A stretch of DNA of 64,000 nucleotides, from NCBI RefSeq assembly GCF_000004075.3, contig NC_026658.2, positions 186,001-250,000 on the forward strand. Direction: 5' to 3'. This DNA comes from Cucumis sativus. Its lineage: Eukaryota; Streptophyta; Magnoliopsida; Cucurbitales; Cucurbitaceae. Both the position numbers and the translations under genes were made by a program. Under the pieces are notes generated by a model. That model worked only from the letters and a program-made list of their open reading frames with translations, was not told where the DNA came from and ran no database searches. Positions 20,300 to 35,600 of the stretch are shown piece after piece (within the stretch, counting starts at the first letter, position 1; every line of letters begins with the position of its first letter).

Positions 20300-22524
20300 A
20301 TTATCCTAACTTTTATTCTTCTTTGTGTTATAAGAGAAAATGAAAAGCATATACACAAAAGTCATAACAAAATGTGGTTTTATAATAAGATTTTGGAAGT
20401 GGGTTGGAGGATAATAATGAGTTAATGTGAGCATATTTTGTGAAGGAAATATCTGTGTAATGTGGTTTTGGTTGGGGGTGTTTTTGAGAAAGTCCATATT
20501 GTATAAAGCCAATTGGATACTGTGCGGTGTCAACTATGGAGGGCGCCTATCAATTCAACGCAAAGACCAAGTAATGAACAACCAACTATTCTCTCACGAT
20601 CAAAAACAGATAAACATAACCAAAATTAGAATTTTGTTTTCAAAGATAGTATATCGTTAAAAAAGGAAGAAGTTTTCATAGTATAGTCGTCGATCAAGAC
20701 ACTCACAGAACACTACGAAAATAAAGCAATAACCGATAAGAATGAACAACAATCAAACTCACAAATAAACTACATGAATTTCTAGAAGACAAGTCTCAGT
20801 CCACTTAGAACCACATATATAAAACTTTCACCCAATATCAAACTAATCACCTGAGCAGACACTAAACCAGAGGTAAGGTAGAAAAATTGTAAGCAATGAC
20901 ATCTTTTAATTTAATCATTACGGAACAACTTTAACAAAATTCATCGATGTTTCCTGAGAATTGTTCGTAGCAATCTATTTAAATTTTTTTGAGTGGACTT
21001 GGACTATCGATGCTTTTTTATTTTAAAAAATGATTGTATATATCTTTTGATTATATGTTGTTTTCTTCAAAATTTCAATTATTCTATTATGGTAAATTAC
21101 CGAATCCCAAAAGCTTAAACTATTAATCTGGTAAACTTTTAAGGAGGAAAGCCTTTCTTATTGACTATATATTTTTTAATTCAATAAACGTGATTGTTCT
21201 CCAGTAATATCTAGAATGATTTTGAGCATTATTTTGGAATCTGCTAGGCAGAAGAAAATGGAAATATGGAAGAGGCAAAAAGATGATTTTCCACTCAACC
21301 TTAATTAATTACTTTTCATATGTTGCAGAAGCATTAGGATCTTATTGAATTGACTATATAATAATGTCGTTCTCACCAATTTACTGTTGTTTATCTTCAT
21401 GTAATCTCTCTTGTTGATTGTAATCTTTTCCCTAATCTAATAACCCTCATCAAAGGGTGTGGTTAGGTTGTTACAATCTTCTAGTTTTTTACCTTATTGT
21501 TTCTTCTTGCCTTGTATAATGGTGAGTGAGCTAGGTTTGTATTCAAGTGTGAGAAACCCTTCAACTCCAGAGCTTCAAAACCTTATTTTGGTATCAGAGA
21601 GACCATGGAAAACATCTCAAACATAACAAAAATCACCGATATTCAATAAAACCTCCTTCCACTCTAAAGACTAAAAAGACTCGAGCAAAACCCTCACCAC
21701 AAGCACCATCGTTTGTTAATCTGCTCAATCAAGTGCCCACACAACGATGCTCCCCACTGGAACCAACCTCCTGTTATGACACTGTAATCCCGACATTAAA
21801 AGCTACAAACTAGAAGGACACCTAGTCTTGAAAAATTCCGCTCCTCAAATGTATGTTGAGTAACTAACCTTCTCAAATATCTCCACAATGATATGATATT
21901 GTTCATAATATATCTTCGTAGCTTTTGTTTTCGGTACCATCCCAAAACGAGACATCGATTTGGAATTTTGGTCATAAAGGACATAGGCAAATGAGTGTAC
22001 TATGTACCTCTATTTTGGAAAGGATTGTCAATTAATTTATTTTGAACCGACTCAATAATCTATGAGCTTAATTATCAAAATTGTGAAAGTTTAGCATCGA
22101 TTTACAAAATTAAATTTCAAAACCATAAAAGTTTATATGTATAATCCAAATTAGTCAAGCAATAATAATCTAAACAATTAATATTTTAAAATTTGAAGAA
22201 AAATGTAGATTTCAAAACTTAAATATTTTTTATAACTTTGACTCAAAAGTTGTTTTTTTTTGCAAAAAAAGTTATCAAAATTCAAATCCCTAATAATAAA
22301 TTAATTCCCTCTCGTATGAGCAAAAAAATGGCGTGTAGATGAAGTAGAATAAAAACAATATGGCCGCCATTGACAACAACCTTTAGTTAACATTATCTTC
22401 TCACATGGAAGACATTGGGAAAATTCTACCATATTTCATGTATGAACAAACCTTTGTAATAATAAACTAAACAAAAAAGGATATGGATCAATATATATTG
22501 ATTAATTGTCTTGTTCTTTTCAGC
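20300..22524. other. Intergenic with a Copia remnant
   Basis: AT-rich. The only recognisable part is the degraded Copia fragment around 21321-21990. The short frames at 20306-20660 show no domain. Confidence 0.5.
21321..21990 (+). mobile_element. Degraded Copia-type retrotransposon fragment (5' LTR end, PBS, gag start)
   Basis: At 21589-21599 lies TGGTATCAGAG, the usual Copia primer-binding site complementary to initiator methionine tRNA. Upstream, a stretch beginning TGTTGCAGAAG at 21321 could be the LTR. Downstream, a broken frame near 21795-21850 reads SYKLEGHLVLKNS, like a Copia gag segment (YKLEGHL). Stops and frameshifts follow and no later domain or 3' LTR is seen. The element is dead and truncated; its left border is uncertain. 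Confidence 0.5.
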
Positions 22525-22532
22525 TATAAATA
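22525..22532 (+). promoter_or_regulatory. TATA box of knottin gene 9
   Basis: TATAAATA, 58 bp before the ATG. Confidence 0.75.
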
Positions 22533-22589
22533 CAAGGCATGTGAAAGCCAATGAAAACCATATACTAGAAAGAGAGATCAGATTCACAT

Positions 22590-22823
22590 ATGGAGATGAA
22601 AAACAAGGTTGCTTTGGTGGCCATGGTGGTTGTGATGGTGGTTATGACTCGATCAGCCACTGTCACCGCTGCCATGGATGAGGGGATTGAACTCCCAACC
22701 AACGGTGAAGCAAGTTATTATGATACGCCACCGCCTCCTCGTGTTTGTCCTATTATGATATTACCATGCAAAACTGATTCTGAGTGTTCTCCATGCTATT
22801 GTAACAATGGCTCCTGCATTTGA
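22590..22823 (+). CDS. Knottin gene 9: divergent knottin with P1 Ile and shortened loops
   Basis: A 77-residue precursor starting MEMKNK, like gene 10. It has a signal peptide from 1 to about 28, then a propeptide with GIELPTNG (32-39) and four prolines (47-50). Cysteines are at 53, 60, 66, 69, 71 and 76, spacing C6C5C2C1C4C. Loop 3 has two residues instead of three and loop 5 has four (NNGS). Loop 1 is CPIMILPC, with Ile55 at P1 and Met56 at P1'. Without Arg or Lys at P1 it should not inhibit trypsin; Ile could suit an elastase-like target, but this is inference. No residue before Cys53 suggests cyclisation. An AATAAA lies at 22934-22939. It has a single exon, with the start set by the TATA box and match to gene 10. 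Confidence 0.88.
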   Translation: MEMKNKVALVAMVVVMVVMTRSATVTAAMDEGIELPTNGEASYYDTPPPPRVCPIMILPCKTDSECSPCYCNNGSCI

Positions 22824-24687
22824 CAAACAAAATGAGAAGGGAAAAAGAACCAGAAGAATGAAGTTTGTAATTTGTATTGATGTTTCATTTGTGTTTTTTC
22901 TTTTTTCTTCTTTTTTCTCTATGTTTAATGCAGAATAAACCTTGCTTCTTTTTGCCCTTCAGCTTGTTGAAGTGCAAAATAATATCGATATCCATTACTT
23001 TCATGTTAGTGTTGATTATTATTAGTTTTTTATACAGTTTCGTGTCAATAAACTACTAAAGATTATATTCATGTTTAAGATGAGGTGCACAAACATCAAT
23101 AAAAATAACTTTGTTAACACAAAAATATGCAAGTTCTATCAAAATATTGAGAAATAATGAACTTTTCGGTATGAACGTCAGGAAAAATTTTGGTTGACGT
23201 TCATTAGTCTGTCAAGAACAAAAGTTTATATTTTGGCCATCAATGAATAATCCCAAAAGGACACTAAGCAATATTGTTTTGGGTTCATTCCTTTTCTTCT
23301 TCTTCCTCAAGCCCTTACCCTGATGGTCTCCCGTCAAGCAGCTGTCGTGTGAAGCCCTCATCAAGCCGCCATCGTGAAGAAGCTACGCTCATTACCATCG
23401 TAAACCCCAAATCCTCTTGGAGTTTGGTATTAACTTGATTGTGCTTAAAATCGATTGGAACTTATACATAGTTTTAGAAATATAATATATATAGATTCAA
23501 AACTTGGGGTTTCATATATTTTATCTAAAAATACTATTTTGAACGTTTAATTATATTACTAACAAACTAGAACTACTACTGATAAATTTGTGGATATACG
23601 AGTAGGTATCAGTTAAAATCAAATGATTATACACACACATATATATGTCTACATCATGCATAATTAATATATATAAGCCAACAAACTTGGTATGTATTCA
23701 ATATAGTCAATATTGGTTAGTGTTCAAGACCTTCTAAAAAATTGAGTACTTACCAAAACAATTATACTTGATGACATAGGTTATAGTAAATTAAAATTGT
23801 GTCAATACTTTAACACCAACACTACCAATACCAAGTTAGTTAACTCAATCTGCTAACTTTAATTCCAAGTTCTAAATCATCCCTGTTTTAAGATGAACAC
23901 TCATGTCAAATATTTCACATCTCTTACATCATGCAAAAATAAAATTATCAAATTTTCTTTTAAAAATATATAGTTTGTGTCATGAAGAGATAAGAAGCAT
24001 TTGAGCTAGAATAATGCACCATACCTAATCATTGTGCCCTCTTTTAGAATACTACTATTTTAAAAGAGTTATATTATAAATGACATATATGTGTATGGGT
24101 CGAACTCATGGAGCAAGTTAGTTTCTCGACTAAATCGAAGTAACCGAAGGGTGGAGTTTCGAAGTTGTTTTCAGTTGCAACATTTCAAGACATAAGAAAT
24201 GAGAACAGTTATCAAACAAGTCTATTTCTTAAAAATTGAGAAACAAAAACAAAAAACAAGAAATAAAATTGTTATCAAAAGAATCGAAGTGTTCATCGCC
24301 GAAATTTTATGTAATTCAGAATTAAGTAGACTAACACATCATTAGCATTTTAAGATTTTTAGAAAAAGCTAAGACTTACAATCTTTTGAATACCAAATTG
24401 AGAAAAAATCATAACATTAAATATACATATATAAAATGATAAATTTTACAAAATATTTACACTATATAACAAAATTTTATATTGTATCCAAAATTTTAGA
24501 ATTAGAAAGAAAAATAGTAAATGTGGAATAAATGATGTGGGTATTAAATTAAACACATAAAATTTAAATGAAAGGTCAAGATCAGGACACCACTAGAGAC
24601 TTTTTTTTTTTTCTTGATGCTTAAAGTATGAAAATGGATAAAGTTTTGATTGGCACAAAGTTTCATTGATTGACTGCTACATTCCCC
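22824..24687. other. Intergenic between knottin genes 9 and 10
   Basis: The first part is the 3' flank of gene 9 with its poly(A) signal. From about 23060 to 24680 the sequence is AT-rich, and I see no gene or clear mobile element. Confidence 0.5.
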
Positions 24688-24695
24688 TATAAATA
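24688..24695 (+). promoter_or_regulatory. TATA box of knottin gene 10
   Basis: TATAAATA, 71 bp before the chosen ATG at 24766 and downstream of the in-frame ATG at 24670, which it therefore excludes. Confidence 0.75.
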
Positions 24696-24765
24696 CAAAG
24701 GCTTACAAGGAAAGCCTAGCACAAAAACCATAAGAATTATTTGGGTTTATATCAAGAAGAGGATA

Positions 24766-24978
24766 ATGGAGATGAAGAACAAGGCTGCTTTGGTGGCTAT
24801 GGTGGTTTTCATGGTGGTTATGGCTCAATCTGTCACCACGATCACCGCCGATGAGACGATTGAGCTCTCAGGTGGAGAAAACACAGCAAGAGTGTGTCCT
24901 GCTACGCTTTTGCCTTGCGAAACAGACTCTGAGTGCTCTCCATGCATTTGTAATGTTAAATCTGGCGCCTGCGTTTGA
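24766..24978 (+). CDS. Knottin gene 10: divergent knottin with P1 Ala
   Basis: A 70-residue precursor. Its start MEMKNKAALVAM matches gene 9. It has a signal peptide to about residue 28 and a short propeptide with TIELSGG (31-37). Cysteines are at 44, 51, 57, 60, 62 and 69, spacing C6C5C2C1C6C. Loop 3 is two residues (SP), as in gene 9, while loop 5 is six (NVKSGA). Loop 1 is CPATLLPC, with Ala46 at P1 and Thr47 at P1', so trypsin inhibition is unlikely. The protein ends one residue after the last Cys. An AATAAA lies at 25066-25071. The longer frame from 24670 would begin before the TATA box, so the start at 24766 is preferred. Genes 9 and 10 form a subgroup at the right end of the array. Confidence 0.88.
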   Translation: MEMKNKAALVAMVVFMVVMAQSVTTITADETIELSGGENTARVCPATLLPCETDSECSPCICNVKSGACV

Positions 24979-27135
24979 AACAAATTAAAAACAAGATCAT
25001 CAAGAACAATTATTGTACCCATTATCAATATCTACATATGGTCTTTCTTTCCCTTTTAAATCAGGAATAAAAACTTACCTTTCAGAACAATCTTTGGCCA
25101 TGTCTTATGTTGTGACTATTATATATTGATGTGTGCTAAATCAATTATATGTTGTTGATTCCATTATATATTTCCGTTCATCGTCTGATCTCTCTCTCTC
25201 TCTCTCGTTTAGTTAATGAAAAATGCCACTAAAGAATAGAAAGACAACGTTGGTAAAGCTCCGTCGGTGAAAATCACTTCACTCTTTTCTTTCTCCTCCT
25301 TCAACACTTTCCATTATTGTTATTTTCTTTCTGCTCCCTCAACACTATTTCATAAGCAGAATGAACCAACATATATTTATTCTTTTCAATTGAATGATAC
25401 ACATCAACACATTATTATTTTATATACCATATGATAACAATAATAGAATGCATGTGGTAATGATCAGTGTTAAAATGAAGTAAAACTATCAACAGAAAAA
25501 TATATCCATAGCATAGTACTAAATTTTCATGGACATGTAGAAATTTCTATATCAATATATCCATTTTTTTCATGGGTTCAACGTTTATATTTTATCATGT
25601 AAAAAAATCCACAAAATACAAAAAAAAATAAGGTGTCAAATATCATTAATATAAATCTCATACAAAAGCATGTCAACTTATTTCATGTTTTTCAATATAT
25701 AGCAAAATGAATTAAAAAAGTTATAAATATAACCAAATTCTTGTAATCTATGGATATCTTAAATAACAAATTTTCTATTTGAATTGAAGTAATTTATCTC
25801 AGAAGTATGGGTTGAAATCAAAATTTTATCTATATTTTTATCAAATTTTTTGTAGAACCAATATTTCAGTATCAACATTTTAAACTGTGATGAACAGTCA
25901 ATATTGGTTGGTAGACAATTTCAATACTTTTGAATTACCAACCACTACCAAACATTATTGACTTTAGGGTCTTAATTTATGATCCCTTTCTTCAACTATT
26001 CATCTTTATCAAATTAAAATTAAGCTTATTAATATACATGACTAATCAATTATAGACAAAGGTGGAATTTTGATAAATTCCATGCATATCAATTATCAAA
26101 ATAAACTTGGTCTCTCTACAAAAATATAATGCAATTTTTTTTCTTTTAAAGAATAGACATTTAAAAAGGAAAAAAAAAAAAAAAAAACTACCTTCTCATT
26201 TTAGACATTTTCTACAATTTATCAAAATTGACTTAGGGAGAGAGATCCAATAAAATTCATAACCATCATAACACCCTTCCTTTTTTTCCTGTCCTAATGA
26301 AGAACTTTGGACAAATGTTTAAATTATTTTTTCATTTACTTGTTTAAGGACATAAAAGAGTTTAAGTCATTTTTGTTCTTTTAAAAATCACTCTGAATTA
26401 GATGTTTAAATAATTAAAAGTTTCATGTATGACAGAGACTTTGGATAGAAAGCTTCTCTAGTTTTCCTGTCATTCTTATTCACTTCTCTCTTTTCTTCTC
26501 TTTTAAGAAAAGAAACTTAAGTATCAAACACAACATGTTTGATCTTAAAACTTAAGTATCAACATGTTTGATTCAATTACGGTGATATATCTCTCTAACA
26601 TTACAATGAATGACAAACTCCGATTCTGTATCTCAATATGTCAAATCAAAACATTTCGACCGAAGTGCTTCCTCGACAGATTCACATGAACCAATATTCT
26701 TTAACATCAAACAAGAGAGCTCAGTTATTTGGTCATCGAGGAACGCATATGTTTGCTCATCGATGAGCGCCAAGGCACTCTATCGTAGCGAAGCACAATG
26801 CTGTGACAATGGGTTGTGTTCAAACTTAGCACGAAAATTAAAATGTCCAGTAGATTCTTAAACTTTCTACTTACATCACTTCCCTGTTCTCCTTACCCAA
26901 ATATGGCTCAACTGTTGCCAAAAGAAGGGGTTTTCAACTTTTTATTACATAAATTAACCGTAGACTATATAACAAAAAATGGGGGCAAACAAAAGATTAA
27001 TGTTCTTTTATTATTATTTATTTAAACCCAAACATTAGAATACAAATTTCAGCAGCTTAAATCAATAATCTAAATAGGAACCATTGAAGAGCAACAGCCC
27101 TAGCTTGTATTACAAATTCCATACATTAGCAGTTG
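24979..27135. other. Intergenic between knottin array and aminotransferase gene
   Basis: AT-rich, with (TC)n at about 25190-25206 and a poly(A) run near 26168-26187. The short frames at 26610-27025 show no domain. The right end is probably the 3' UTR of the minus-strand aminotransferase. Confidence 0.5.
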
Positions 27136-30348
<3,213 letters not shown>

Positions 30349-32675
30349 GGCAAAGTGGAAGGTATCCGGATTCAGCAGGGACAGCAATAGAACAGGAGTA
30401 ATTGAGAGAAAAAGTGGAAGAAGAGAGAGTTAAGTAGGCAGAAGGCAGCAATAAGAAATGAAGAAGAGAAGGATGGGTTGGTAGAGAAAGGGAAGGAAAG
30501 AGTGGGGAGTTGGTGGAGATGACGAATGTCGGAAATTTCGATCAAGAGGCGGAGTTAGGTAAGGTTGAGCAGTTGCCGTAGTTGACCTGAGCCGTCGGAT
30601 CCAACCTCTTGCGTCCATGGTGGGTAGGTTTATTCCATTATAAAACCTATAAACTATAACACATTTTTCCCTTTTTAACATCTTCTATAAACGTCTTTCA
30701 TTTTTCTACTCTATAATATGTTTCATTTACGAAAATGTAAATCTTTAAACTAAAATTGTCACTCAATACAATTTTCCTTCTCTCTGTTCACAAAGCTATG
30801 GATGTTTGTATAATTTTATTTGAAGATTGGAGATGGATACTTGTATCTTTGAAGTAGAAGATGGTGCAATTGGTACACACTTCATGTGAAACCATCTCTT
30901 TTTCACAACAAACTCATTAGTTTCCTTTCCTATCAAAACCTTAAAATCTCTCTCTCTCTCTCTCACCAACACATACTTAGGAAACGTTTTTCTCGTGGTG
31001 ACAAGTGGCCTTCTTTACTCTTCTGATCTTGATGTTAATCACTTCTTCTTTTGGTCATTCTTAAACTAATTATCATCATTGTTAGTTTTAATTGAATATA
31101 TGTTTTTGATTGTTTATTTAAAAAATGACCAAAAGTATGCAAACTTCCCTTGTCCACTGCCACCAATTGATACTAAGTTAGAGTTGTTGTTGCTGCTAAG
31201 AAACAAAGATTGATGATTGTCTCTTCCTTCTGCTCATGCTCTCTGTTTAACCATTTTGGCTAGCTAACATTTTTTTAACTTTTTTACTACACATACGAGT
31301 GTGTTTTGTTTGGAAAATTGCTATTCATTTCTCGGTTGTACGTGGGAGGGTCACTCACACACACAATGAGAGATAGAGATAATGAGTTTGTTAGAAAAGT
31401 GATTGGTTTTGTAAAATAAAATATGTTTTGTGTTTAGGGATAACATTTTTTTTTTTGTTTAAATGGAATCGCATTTATGAAATATTGACTTTTCTTGGGT
31501 ACGTAGTCTGTAGTCTGAGCCAACTTTAATGTATTCACATCTAAATAGTTAATGGTTGAATTACAAATTTAGTCTCTAAACTTTTACGTTTGTATCAGTT
31601 TTTAATTTACTATTTAATCCATTTTTTTCTCGTTTTTTAATTTTATACTTATGAGTTTCGTTAATTTTAATATTTCTATTTAAAAAATATAGTTTGTATT
31701 TCAAGTTATAAATTTGATACAATTACAAATTTTCATTTATTCTTTTACTTTGTAACTATATAAACTAACACGATTTGGTAAATTAAATATGCGATATTTT
31801 TGAACTCTTGATATATTTATTAGAATAAGAAATTTTGTTTTTTCACATAAATAATTTTTTTTTCTCTTTTAGAAAAACTACAAAGTTAAATATAACCAAA
31901 TTATTTTTTCTTTTCAAAAGAACTACTTCATAAATTAAACTTAAAAGATTGATTCTACATTCCTATAAAAGAAAGAAAAAGATTAGTTGGAAAGTTAGTC
32001 AATAATCTTTGAGCTTAAAATAATTGTTGTTTTTCTTAAACAAAAAAAAGTTTCACATTTTACAATCTTTATCTTTTCATTTAAAAGAAATAATCAACAA
32101 TTTAAATTCAAAGGAAAAAAACAAAATAAAGAAAAGACAAAAAGGGCATAAATTATTCAACCACGTTTCCTTTCATCTAAAAATAATATGTAGAAGTGTC
32201 AAAAAAGAAAATCCAGTTTTCTTTAAATAAATATTTCTTTCTATAACTTTACAAAACTATTTCTTACTTTTTATGTTGAAAAAAAAAAAAAAAAAAAAAA
32301 AAAAACTTTGGATTCAAAGTTATTAATATTTTTTCAATAAAAGATTATGATTAATAATTTAATATAATTTAATTTCCCTATAATAATAATTGAAATAAAT
32401 AAATGCTCAAACTTCATCTCTTGCTTCATTCAAGAGCTCTTTCAGCAGAAACACACTGAAGCATATCCTTTTTCCTTTTTCCATAAACGCCAAACCCAAC
32501 ACAACCATGGAATTTTTTTAACATGGACTGTGTTTCTTTGGCATAATAAAAGCTTTAGATGAACTGAAATTGAAGAAACTCGGAGGTTTTCAGGTGGTGT
32601 GTTTCTCTGTTTTGTGTTAGATTTAGAACTAAATCTAGAAATTTAGCAAAATTACTTGTATTTTTTTTTTCCTCA
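30349..32675. other. Intergenic between divergent PAT and VSR genes
   Basis: The two genes are divergent, so this holds both promoters. It is AT-rich, with TC repeats near 30947-30965 and a run of 28 A at 32279-32306. No further gene is seen. Confidence 0.5.
32279..32306. repeat. Poly(A) run
   Basis: 28 consecutive A, about 370 bp upstream of the vacuolar sorting receptor start. Confidence 0.9.
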
Positions 32676-35600
32676 ATGGGTTATCGGAATTTGGGTTTCT
32701 TTCCATTTCCATGGCTTCTGTGGCTATCTCTGGTTCCCCTTTGTATGGGGAGGTTTGTAGTGGAGAAAAACAGCTTGAGGGTGACTTCTCCTGAGAAAAT
32801 CAGGGGGACTTATGATTCTGCCATTGGAAATTTTGGGATTCCTCAGTATGGAGGTAGCTTGGCAGGTGTGGTGGTTTATCCAAAGGAGAATCAGAAAGGT
32901 TGTAAAGACTTCGGTGATTTTCATATCTCGTTCCAGTCGAAGCCAGGGTCTCTCCCTATATTTGTCATGGTCGATCGTGGAGGTAACTTTTGTTTTGGGG
33001 TTCTTTTGATTGTTGTTACTTTGTGTGTTTTAAGGTAAAGTTGATTTGTTGTTGGTGATTTTGAGTTACCATTTTCTTGATCTAAGAAGCCATTTGTGAA
33101 TGGGTTTGATTTAGCTTATGAATTGATATTCCTACTTCCTGGGTTTGAGGTCTTTCTGGTATGTTAGTTTTTTTTTTTTTTTTTTTTTTTATACTTCTGT
33201 TGAAATTGAACTGGGTTTTTAGCTCGGTTATATTCTGGCGGCTTCTCATGGCTTATTGATGAGATGGTGTTCAAATTACCATTTTTCTCTCTCTCTCTCA
33301 TAGAAACCTGGGCTATAGTTTTGCTTTCATTGGTCTTGCACATTGGGTTTTGTAGAGCATATACTCAAGGCTTTTAGACTTTTATTTGAACTGAAGTTGC
33401 AAGTTCTTAGTTTGTAACTTGTCTCTTTCTTCGATCAAAATTTCTGTGGATCTTTTTGAGTTAAAAAAATAATTCTTGCGCATACCATCGTCAGTTCAAA
33501 ACCTCATATATGTATATTATGTAGGTTTTGATGTACTTTTGCTCAACTTTTTGTTCTTTTCTTTTATCTTTTGAACTTGCAGATTTTCTTGTGAATTCTG
33601 TGACAGCTCCTTTGAATATCTTAGCAACTTGTCTGATAGCTTGTCATGTTGTTTTTTTCCAGATTGTTTATTTGCCCTTAAGGTTTGGAATGCTCAAAAG
33701 GTAGGTGCTTCTGCAGTTCTTGTTGCAGACCACCTTGACGAGCCATTAATCACTATGGACTCACCAGAGGAGGATGGTTCAACTGCAACATACGTAGAAA
33801 ATATAACAATACCATCTGCACTTATAAGAAAGGGTTTCAGTGAACAATTAAAGAAAGAAATCAATGCTGGGGAAATGGTCAGCCTGAGTCTTGATTGGAG
33901 AGAAGCTGTTCCACATCCTGATGATCGTGTGGAATATGAGCTCTGGACTAATAGTAATGATGAATGTGGGTTTAAATGTGATATGTTGATGGAGTTTTTG
34001 AAAGATTTCAAGGGTGCTGCTCAGATACTTGAGAGGCGTCGGTATACTCAGTTTACACCACATTATATAACTTGGTTCTGTCCCCAGGCGTTCACCTTAA
34101 GCAGACAATGCAAATCACAGTGCATCAATCATGGAAGATACTGTGCTCCTGACCCAGAGCAGGATTTTAATTCAGGATATGATGGAAAAGATGTAGTTAT
34201 TGAAAACCTGAGACAGCTATGTGTTTTCAGAGCTGCAAATAATACTGGAAAGCCCTGGATTTGGTGGGACTATGTAACTGATTTTCAAATTCGATGCCCC
34301 ATGAAGGAGAAAAAGTACAACAAGGAATGTGCTCATTCTGTAATCAAATCACTTGGTTGGTGATTTCTGCTGTGTATTTTTCATGTTGTGAAAGATGGTG
34401 GTCGACCATTTATTATGGTGTATGGTACCTTAATATTTGTCTGACATTTTGCACAGGGCTTGATATGGACTCGATAGAAAAGTGTATGGGAGACCCAGAT
34501 GCTGATTCTGAAAATCCTGTCCTCAAAGAAGAGCAACAAGCTCAGGTATATATTCCTTCAGAATGGAAGCATAGTACTTTTAAAACTAATGTTTGAAGTT
34601 CATTGTTGGCAACTATTAATTTAATACTAACAGCAATATCATGCTTGAAACTATATTGAATTTAGATTGGGAAGGGATCAAGGGGTGATGTAACCATATT
34701 GCCAACTCTTGTGGTCAATAATCGACAGTATCGAGGTTTGTTTTTTTGCTTATCACCCTTGGATAAGATTTCGGCTGTTTCCTAAACTTAGTTTTGTTCA
34801 TGCAGGAAAGCTGGCAAAGGGTGCCGTTCTTAAGGCCATATGTGCAGGTTTTGAGGAAGCCACTGAACCATCTATTTGTTTGAGTAGTGGTAAGTTAACT
34901 TTTCTCTTCACATGCATAAGTTGAATTTATTATTATGTTTGTATAGGCAAAAGTAAACTCTCAAGCGGGCTAAAATTCATTGCAGATATTGAGACAAATG
35001 AATGCTTGGAGAATAATGGTGGTTGTTGGCAGGATAGAGCGGCCAATCTCACAGCTTGCAAGGTAGGAAGAAAATTATTCATCCACATATCCAGTTACTT
35101 TATAGGTATTTGATAGTTTTTGTTGTCAATGATTATTTTGAGTGTTCATTCAGGATACATACCGTGGGAGGGTTTGCGAGTGCCCCCTGGTAGATGGGGT
35201 GCAGCTTAAAGGAGATGGTTACACCATCTGTGAAGGTAAGAACGATCTGCTTTGTCATTTTCTTTTTCTGTAAGAAAGGTGATAGAAAATTATGCCACAG
35301 TGTGGTCTCTGTTTAGTGTTTACCATCTGTCCCAAATTACAAGTAGCCATTACTTTATAAACCTACAACATTTGCAGAGACCACTGCTTAAACCACTTGC
35401 AAGAAAATGTCCTTTTGTGCTCCAGTCTATTTTCACTCTGTTGGCTATGGACTTTATGCTGTTAAGTTTGTCACGACATAATAAAAGATATGATTGTTAA
35501 TGTTCCTTGTAGAGAAGATTTTTCTCATGCGTGCAATTAAAATTTTCATCCTTAACACAAGCTTAGATTTTTCAACAAATATGTTTTAGTCATGGACTTC

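Noticed and set aside
24670..24765. N-terminal extension of knottin gene 10
   Set aside because: It starts before the TATA box at 24688; gene 9 supports the internal start MEMKNK.
33629..33662. Start of a 244-residue frame in the VSR gene beginning in intron sequence
   Set aside because: The true exon begins at 33663 after a CAG acceptor and joins exon 1 in phase; the leading residues are intronic.
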